A stretch of DNA of 64,000 nucleotides from PALSA-612 sp963711315 (GTDB taxonomy: Bacteria; Actinomycetota; Thermoleophilia; Gaiellales; Gaiellaceae). The position numbers and the translations under genes are program-made. Shown in pieces: positions 58,542-64,000 of the stretch; the first letter of the stretch is position 1, and each line of letters starts with the position of its first letter. The notes beneath the pieces are model-generated. The model worked only from the letters and a program-made list of their open reading frames with translations. It did no database searches and was not told where the DNA came from. The stretch is from contig CAVQDQ010000002.1 of the NCBI GenBank assembly GCA_963711315.1, positions 806,001-870,000 on the forward strand, in the 5' to 3' direction.

Positions 58542-59318
58542 ATGGATGCTTCGGACGCTCCGAGCGATGAGCGTGTTCTCCAGGACAGCAATGGCGCTGT
58601 CGTCACGGCCGAAGAGGTCACCCGCTGCTATGGCGAGGGCGACACGCGCGTCGATGCGCTGGGTGGCGTGAGCCTCGATGTGGCACGCGGAAAGCTGACG
58701 GCCGTCATGGGGCCGTCTGGCTCGGGTAAGTCGACGCTCATGCACATCCTCGCCGCGCTCGACAAGCCGACCGCGGGCACGGTGACGATCGATGGCACGG
58801 ACGTCACCACGCTGGGCGACACGCAGCTGACCAAGCTGCGCCGAAAGCACATCGGCTTCGTGTTCCAGTTCTTCAACCTCCTCCCCATGCTCACGGCCGA
58901 GGAGAACGTCCGACTGCCGCTGACGATCGCGGGCAAGAAGCCCGAGAAGGAGTTCTTCGAGGATCTGCTCCAGAAGGTGGGCCTCACGGATCGTCGCTCG
59001 CACCGTCCTAGTGAGCTGTCCGGCGGGCAGCAGCAGAGGGTGGCCATCGCCCGCGCGCTCGTGTCGCAACCCACGGTCGTCTTCGCCGACGAGCCGACGG
59101 GCAACCTCGACTCGGCAACGTCGGGAGAGATCCTCGAGCTCATGCGCGCGTCGGTCGATGAGCGCGGCCAGACGACAGTCATGGTCACGCACGACCCGCG
59201 GGCGGCATCGATCGCCGACCGCATTCTCTTCCTCGCCGACGGCCTGATCGTCAAGGACATGACCGGCGCGACCACGAGCGAGATCATCGCCGAGATGGAC
59301 GAGCTCACGCTGCCGTGA
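58542..59318 (+). CDS. MacB/LolD-type ABC transporter ATP-binding protein
   Basis: About 258 residues from the ATG at 58542, which has GCGAGG 5 bases before it. Walker A GPSGSGKST, Q-loop FVFQFFNLLP, signature LSGGQQQRVAI, Walker B VVFADEPTGNLD, H-loop MVTHDPR. The Q-FFNLLP and EPTGNLDSATS segments mark the MacB/LolD subfamily. Divergent from the kinase operon, whose promoters share the 58377-58541 region. It probably powers the FtsX-type permease downstream (GTGA overlap). Confidence 0.94.
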   Translation: MDASDAPSDERVLQDSNGAVVTAEEVTRCYGEGDTRVDALGGVSLDVARGKLTAVMGPSGSGKSTLMHILAALDKPTAGTVTIDGTDVTTLGDTQLTKLRRKHIGFVFQFFNLLPMLTAEENVRLPLTIAGKKPEKEFFEDLLQKVGLTDRRSHRPSELSGGQQQRVAIARALVSQPTVVFADEPTGNLDSATSGEILELMRASVDERGQTTVMVTHDPRAASIADRILFLADGLIVKDMTGATTSEIIAEMDELTLP

Positions 59319-61867
59319 CGGGGGTCGCCCTCAAGGCCCTCTGGAGCCGCAAGCTCCGCACGTTGCTGACCGGCTTCGCGATCGTCCTCGGAGTCGCGAC
59401 GATCACCGGGACGTTCGTCCTCACGGACTCGATCCGAAACGCCTTCGACTCCATCTTCACGACGATCTACCGCGGGACAGACGCGGTGGTGACCGGGAAA
59501 GCCGCCTTCGATGTCAGCGAGGACAGCGGGGTCGAAGTCCCGTCGTTCAATGAGTCGTTGCTCGCCGAGGTCAAGGCGCTGCCTGAAGTCGCCGCGGCGG
59601 TCGGTGGCGTCGGCGGCACAGCACAGCTGATCAAGGACGGCAAGGTGATCCGGTTCGGAGGGGCACCGAACATCGGCTTCTCGATCGATCCCGCCCAGGC
59701 ACGCTTCAACTCGCTAGTCCTCAAAGAGGGTGCGTGGCCCGGCGCGAACGAGGTCGACATCGACACGGGGACGGCCTCGAAGAAGGACATCGAAGTCGGA
59801 CAGACGATCGGTGTCCAGGGCGAGGGGGCCGCTCGTCAGCTACGGGTGGCAGGGCTTTTCGAGTTCTCGAGCGAAGGGAACATCGGAGGCGCGACGCTCG
59901 CTGCGTTCGACCTGCGTACGGCCCAGCGGGTGTTCAACAAGGTCGGCAGGCTCGACCAGATTCGCGCCGCTGCGGCGTCCGGAACGACTCAACCTCAACT
60001 GGTCTCCTCCATCAAGTCGATCCTGCCCCCAACTGCACAGGTGCGGACCGGTGACGCCCAGGCGACCGAGGACGCGAGCGACACGCAGGGCTTCATCAGC
60101 TTCCTCCAGGGCTTTCTGCTCGCGTTCGGCGGCATCGCGCTGTTCGTCGGCGCGTTTGTGATCGCGAACTCGCTCTCGATCACGGTCGCGCAGCGAACTC
60201 GCGAGTTCGCCACCCTGCGAACGATCGGAGCCTCACGGCGCCAGATCCGGCGCTCGGTGCTGATCGAGTCGCTCGCGCTGGGCATCGTGGCCTCGTTGAG
60301 CGGCATCGTGATCGGCCTCGCGCTGGCAAAGGGCCTCTTCTGGGTGTTCGAGCAGGCCGGCTTTACCCTTCCCAACAGCGGCCTGCTGCTCGAGCCAAGG
60401 ACGGTCATCGTCGCGCTGCTCGTCGGCGTTCTCGTCACGGTCATCGCCAGCCTGCGACCGGCCCGACGGGCGACGCGCGTGCCGCCGATAGCCGCCGTCC
60501 GGGAGGGCGCGACGCTGCCGCCGGGACGGTTTGCGCGGTACCGCCCCGTCGGATCGGCCCTGCTCGGGCTGCTCGGCTTCGCGTTGCTCGCGTACGGGCT
60601 GTTCGGCAGCGGGCTCTCGACGACGCAGATCCTCGTCCTCATGGGAATCGGCACCCTGCTCATCTTCTTCGGCGTCGCGTTCTTCTCCTCGCAGCTGGTC
60701 GTGCCGCTCTCGCATCTGCTCGGTGGACCGGCGGCGAGGATCGGCGGCGCTCCCGGCATCCTCGCGCGGGAAAATGCGATGCGAAACCCGCAGCGGACGG
60801 CATCCACGGCCGCGGCGCTCATGATCGGCCTGGCGCTGGTTACCCTCGTGGCGATGCTCGCTCAGGGAATTCGCGCGTCGTTCTTCGATGCCGTGAACAA
60901 GATCTGGGTCACCGACTATGCCGTGACCGCTCAGAACAACTACTCGCCGATCCCGATCAGCGTCGCCGAGCCGCTCCGAAAGGCGCCGAACAACACGGCC
61001 GTTGTCGGTGTCCGGGCGGGCGAAGCCCGGATCTTCGACAACACTGACTTCCTGACCGGCGTGGATCCGGGGGCCAGCAAGGTGTTCCGCCTCGACTGGA
61101 CCGAGGGCGGGCCACAAGTCATGGAGTCGCTCGGCGAACGCGGCGCGTTCACCGACAAGGACTACGCGAAGAATCATGACCTGGCGGTCGGGTCACCCGT
61201 CGAGGTGCAGTTCCCGAGCGGCGATACGCGCACCTTCGTGATACGAGGGATCTTCGACCCCCCCACAGGCGGATCGCCGTTCGGCCCGATAACGATCTCG
61301 AGCAAGGCGTTCGACGAGGAGATCGAGCAGCCGAAGAACCTCTTCATCTTCATCACGATGCGAGGCGGCGAAACGGAAGCGAACACTGCCGAGCTCCAGC
61401 GGTCGTTGGCAGCCTTTCCTAACGCGAAGCTCCAGAACCGCAACGAGTTCAAGGACAACCAGTTCAGCGGGATCGCAACGGTGCTGAACGTGCTCTACGT
61501 CCTGCTGGCCCTGTCCATCATCGTCAGCCTCTTCGGCATCGTCAACACGCTCGTGCTCAGCGTCTTCGAGCGCACGAGAGAGATCGGGATGCTCCGCGCA
61601 GTTGGAACGACTCGCTGGCAGGTGCGGGCGATGATCACGTTCGAGAGCATCGTCACCGCTCTCATGGGAGCGGTGATAGGGATCGCGCTCGGCGTCGTGC
61701 TCGCCGCGCTCCTCATCGCCCGCGTGGACTTCCTCATCCTCTCCTGGCCGATCGGCTCACTGGTCGTGTTCGCCCTGGCCGCGGTCCTCGTGGGCGTGAT
61801 CGCTGCCGCGCTTCCCGCGAGGCGCGCAGCCAAGCTCAACGTCCTCCAGGCGCTCCAGTACGAGTAG
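59315..61867 (+). CDS. FtsX/MacB-type ABC permease
   Basis: 850 residues, the long double FtsX form with ten or so helices. It has an N-terminal membrane anchor (LLTGFAIVLGVATITGTFVL), a large extracytoplasmic domain, a first FtsX unit (FGGIALFVGAFVIANSLSIT, RTIGASRRQIRRSVLIESLA), a second extracytoplasmic domain, and a second unit (LNVLYVLLALSIIVSLFGIV, MLRAVGTTRWQVRAMITFES). It exports or senses a substrate such as a lipid, peptide or antibiotic. The adjacent two-component system fits a Bce-like detoxification module. Confidence 0.93.
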   Translation: MTGVALKALWSRKLRTLLTGFAIVLGVATITGTFVLTDSIRNAFDSIFTTIYRGTDAVVTGKAAFDVSEDSGVEVPSFNESLLAEVKALPEVAAAVGGVGGTAQLIKDGKVIRFGGAPNIGFSIDPAQARFNSLVLKEGAWPGANEVDIDTGTASKKDIEVGQTIGVQGEGAARQLRVAGLFEFSSEGNIGGATLAAFDLRTAQRVFNKVGRLDQIRAAAASGTTQPQLVSSIKSILPPTAQVRTGDAQATEDASDTQGFISFLQGFLLAFGGIALFVGAFVIANSLSITVAQRTREFATLRTIGASRRQIRRSVLIESLALGIVASLSGIVIGLALAKGLFWVFEQAGFTLPNSGLLLEPRTVIVALLVGVLVTVIASLRPARRATRVPPIAAVREGATLPPGRFARYRPVGSALLGLLGFALLAYGLFGSGLSTTQILVLMGIGTLLIFFGVAFFSSQLVVPLSHLLGGPAARIGGAPGILARENAMRNPQRTASTAAALMIGLALVTLVAMLAQGIRASFFDAVNKIWVTDYAVTAQNNYSPIPISVAEPLRKAPNNTAVVGVRAGEARIFDNTDFLTGVDPGASKVFRLDWTEGGPQVMESLGERGAFTDKDYAKNHDLAVGSPVEVQFPSGDTRTFVIRGIFDPPTGGSPFGPITISSKAFDEEIEQPKNLFIFITMRGGETEANTAELQRSLAAFPNAKLQNRNEFKDNQFSGIATVLNVLYVLLALSIIVSLFGIVNTLVLSVFERTREIGMLRAVGTTRWQVRAMITFESIVTALMGAVIGIALGVVLAALLIARVDFLILSWPIGSLVVFALAAVLVGVIAAALPARRAAKLNVLQALQYE

Positions 61868-61873
61868 GCCTGC

Positions 61874-62428
61874 GTGGGCAGCGTCGAGTCGCTCAAAGGA
61901 ATGCTGCTCTTCTCGACGCCGGCGTTGTTCGACCCGAACTTCCGCCGGACGGTCGTGCTGGTGGCGGAACACGGAGAGGACGGCGCGATGGGGCTAGTCC
62001 TCAACCGGCCGTCCGAGACCACAGTCGGCGAGGCCGTGCCGGATCTTGCAGCCGTGGCCGGAGCCGACTCGCTCGTTTTCGTGGGCGGGCCGGTGCAGCC
62101 GCGGGCGGTGCTCGTCCTCGCCGAGTTCGACGAGTCGACGCAGGCGGCGGCGGTCGTCGTCGGCGACCTGGGTTTCGCCCGTGCCGACGGCGATCTCGAC
62201 GAGTTGGCGGAGACGACGCGACGCGCCCGGGTGTTCGCCGGCTACTCGGGCTGGTCGTCGGGGCAGCTCGAGTCCGAGCTGGAGGAAGAGTCGTGGCTCG
62301 TCGAGCCGGTCGGGGACATCGATCTCCTCGCCGACCCCGAGGACGATCTCTTCGGCTCAGCGCTGCGCACGAAGGGCGGCAGCTATCGGATACTCGCCCT
62401 CATGCCCGACGATCCTCTGAGCAACTGA
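61874..62428 (+). CDS. YqgE/AlgH-family protein (UPF0301)
   Basis: 184 residues, normal for the family. 'KGMLLFSTPALFDPNFRRTV' and 'VLVAEHGEDGAMGLVLNRPS' followed by 'GGPVQPRAVLVLAEF' and FAGYSGWSSGQLESELEEES are the recognised UPF0301 core. Cellular role not settled. GTG start 6 bases after the permease stop, so it may be co-transcribed with it. Confidence 0.9.
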   Translation: MGSVESLKGMLLFSTPALFDPNFRRTVVLVAEHGEDGAMGLVLNRPSETTVGEAVPDLAAVAGADSLVFVGGPVQPRAVLVLAEFDESTQAAAVVVGDLGFARADGDLDELAETTRRARVFAGYSGWSSGQLESELEEESWLVEPVGDIDLLADPEDDLFGSALRTKGGSYRILALMPDDPLSN

Positions 62429-62437
62429 CGCGCGGCG

Positions 62438-62686
62438 CTATTCCGCCAGCCAGGCGCGGAGCTCGTGCGGTGTCAGCATCCGCTCGCCGAGCTCCCCAGC
62501 CGCCGGCACGCGCTCGCGTACGACCCGCAGCACGACGTCGGGCGCGTCGGCGAACGGGCTGACGATCTTCGAGCCCTTGAGCAACACACGCCCCGGCATC
62601 GGTGAGACGTGCACGGCGAGCTGCGGCTCGCGGTAGCCCCGGTCGAGCAGGAGGGCGTTGGCGTCGGCTACCGGGTCATCGGTCAT
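62438..62686 (-). CDS. Small hypothetical protein after gatB
   Basis: 82 residues (MTDDPVADANALLLDRGYRE, PQLAVHVSPMPGRVLLKGSK, IVSPFADAPDVVLRVVRERV, PAAGELGERMLTPHELRAWL, AE). Its ATG overlaps the gatB stop (ATGA), so it is translated from the same mRNA. Soluble, with no known motif. Possibly an accessory protein of the operon. Confidence 0.65.
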   Translation of the reverse strand: MTDDPVADANALLLDRGYREPQLAVHVSPMPGRVLLKGSKIVSPFADAPDVVLRVVRERVPAAGELGERMLTPHELRAWLAE

Positions 62687-64000
62687 GCGTTTAGCCGGTC
62701 GCGCAGCATGTCGCCCACGAGCTTCGGATTCGCGGCGCCGCCCGTCTCCTTCATCACCTGGCCGACGAAGAACCCGAGCAGGCCCTCCTTGCCGGCGCGG
62801 TACGCCGCCACCTGGTCGGCGTGCGCGGCCAGCACGGAGTTGATGACGGGCTCGAGGGAGCCCTCGTCGGAAACGAGCTCCTGCTCGAGGTATGTGTCCG
62901 CCTTGAAGCCCGCGTTCGCGCTCGCCTCCACCGCCGCGAGATACGCCTCGCGCGGCAGCCGCTCCCTCGCCTCGATCACCTTCGCCAGCTCCCCCGGCTC
63001 GGCAATCGCAATGCCGGCCGCCTCGTTGCGGACGACGTTCGCCGCCGCGCGCACGTCGACGCCGGCGGCGACGAGCTTGTCGTGCTCCGCATCCCGCCCT
63101 GTCGTCACGAGCTCCCACGACGTCGCGAATCCGACGGCAGGCTCGAGCCGGCGGATGCGCGCGGCCGGCGCGTCGGGCAGCTCCCGACCCTCTGCGAGCA
63201 GCTCCCTGGGCCGGATCGGCACGAGATCGGGCTCGGGGAAGTAGCGGTAGTCGTCCGCCTCCTCCTTCGACCTGTGCGGCGTCAAGGTGTCCGAGCCGGC
63301 GTCGTAGTCGTACGTCTCCTGGACGACGTCCTGTCCGGCCTCGTACAGCGCGATCTGTTCGCGCACGGCGGCGTCGATCCCGCGCCCGAGGAATGTGAAG
63401 GAGTTCATGTTCTTGAGCTCCCAGCGCGTCCTGTAGCCATCCTCGCCGGCCGGACGCACCGACACGTTGGCGTCGACGCGCAACGTGCCTTTCTCCATCT
63501 CCGCATCGGACACGCCCAGCTCGACGATCGTCTGGCGCAGCAACAGGAGGAAGCGCTTCACGTCGTCAGAGGAGTGGAGGTCGGGCTGCGTCACGATCTC
63601 GACCAGCGGCACGCCACCGCGGTTGTAGTCGACGAGGGAACGGCCGGCGCCGACGATCCTCCCACCCGCGCCCCCGACGTGGACGGTCTTCGCAGCGTCC
63701 TCCTCCAGGTGCGCGCGCACGATCCCCACTTCGAGATCGCCGTCGTCGCCCGGTACGACAAAGGTCCCTCCGACGCAGAGCGGCTCGTCGTACTGCGAGA
63801 TCTGGTAGCCCTTGGCGAGGTCGGGATAGAAGTAGCTCTTGCGATGGAAGAGCGCGCGCTCGGCGATCGCGCAGCCCAGCGCCCGGCCGAGGTCGATCGC
63901 CCACTCGACCGCCGCGCCGTTGGGCACGGGCAGCGAGCCTGGGTGTCCGAGGCAGATCGGACAGGTGGTCGTGTTCGGCGCGGCCCCAGAGCCGTTCGTG
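62683..64000 (-). CDS. gatB: Aspartyl/glutamyl-tRNA amidotransferase subunit B (5' end outside window)
   Basis: At least 438 residues within the window; the N-terminus lies beyond 64000. It amidates mischarged Glu-tRNA(Gln) or Asp-tRNA(Asn) together with GatA and GatC. 'NTTTCPICLGHPGSLPVPN' holds the zinc ligands, 'YFYPDLAKGYQISQYDEPL' and 'EDAAKTVHVG' binding residues, 'DYNRGGVPLVEIVTQPD' the glutamine site region, 'VDANVSVRP', and the C-terminal YqeY-like tail (EGLLGFFVGQVMKETGGAAN). The reading frame is open to the window edge. Confidence 0.95.
   Translation of the reverse strand, partial: TNGSGAAPNTTTCPICLGHPGSLPVPNGAAVEWAIDLGRALGCAIAERALFHRKSYFYPDLAKGYQISQYDEPLCVGGTFVVPGDDGDLEVGIVRAHLEEDAAKTVHVGGAGGRIVGAGRSLVDYNRGGVPLVEIVTQPDLHSSDDVKRFLLLLRQTIVELGVSDAEMEKGTLRVDANVSVRPAGEDGYRTRWELKNMNSFTFLGRGIDAAVREQIALYEAGQDVVQETYDYDAGSDTLTPHRSKEEADDYRYFPEPDLVPIRPRELLAEGRELPDAPAARIRRLEPAVGFATSWELVTTGRDAEHDKLVAAGVDVRAAANVVRNEAAGIAIAEPGELAKVIEARERLPREAYLAAVEASANAGFKADTYLEQELVSDEGSLEPVINSVLAAHADQVAAYRAGKEGLLGFFVGQVMKETGGAANPKLVGDMLRDRLNA

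Noticed and set aside
57201..59192. A 663-residue version of the second kinase
   Set aside because: The extension upstream of 58376 lies opposite the ABC ATPase gene and is its antisense; the ATG at 58376 aligns with the paralogous kinase start.

Overview
The window is a high-GC bacterial chromosome segment. GTG/TTG starts, ATGA/GTGA gene overlaps, the dnaG/dgt neighbourhood and the actinobacterial style of the 16S, regulators and kinases point to Actinomycetota, probably a Thermoleophilia/Gaiellales-type soil lineage. That placement is inferred from gene style and the look of the 16S, not from a database search.

Layout. 0.2-3.2 kb: a promoter and a secreted DUF11 surface protein, then scrambled acetyltransferase debris next to tRNA-Leu(CAG). 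4.2-14.3 kb: a secreted S8 protease, small membrane proteins, a 3-hydroxyisobutyrate-dehydrogenase-like enzyme, a class V aminotransferase, a Vps62-like secreted protein, an ABC-2 exporter (one ATPase, two permeases) and an acyl-ACP thioesterase. 14.4-18.5 kb: an accessory island of five single-gene units on the minus strand (two GNATs, a VOC protein, peptidase E, a hypothetical), most separated by a shared intergenic repeat, ending at an integrase remnant and tRNA-Asn(GTT). 18.6-20.2 kb: a TPP-riboswitch-controlled thiG-thiS-thiE operon. 20.3-33.6 kb: dnaG and dgt on the minus strand, separated by three tandem plus-strand genes for class III cyclase-ATPase-TPR proteins. 33.6-36.1 kb: a histidine phosphatase, two small hypotheticals and an M48 protease. 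36.1-41.1 kb: a 16S-23S-5S rRNA operon on the minus strand. 41.5-49.5 kb: tyrS, a class A PBP, DNA-3-methyladenine glycosylase, and a RemA-like/cupin/DegT/ilvE/YbaK run. 49.5-54.7 kb: serA with a class V aminotransferase, and a secreted penicillin-acylase-family protein. 54.8-61.9 kb: a two-component operon (two paralogous histidine kinases and a cyclase-receiver-HTH fusion) divergent from a MacB-type ABC exporter. 61.9-64.0 kb: YqgE and the 3' part of gatB.

Cooperating sets: the thi operon makes the thiazole and couples thiamine phosphate under TPP feedback. The kinases and regulator at 54.8-58.4 kb probably control the divergent FtsX/MacB exporter. serA and its neighbour probably make serine or glycine.

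Quality caveat. Many genes (the DUF11 protein, cyclase copies 1-3, thiS, ilvE, tyrS, the M48 protease, the SDR, the histidine phosphatase and others) are broken by single-base frame changes while the protein sequence stays conserved in the adjoining frame with no in-frame stops seen. Several fall in G homopolymers. Most look like consensus errors in a draft assembly, so I annotate these as genes across the full span and flag the shifts. Exceptions that look real are the GNAT debris, the integrase remnant, the deleted P-loop gene and possibly the frameshift shared by cyclase copies 1 and 2.
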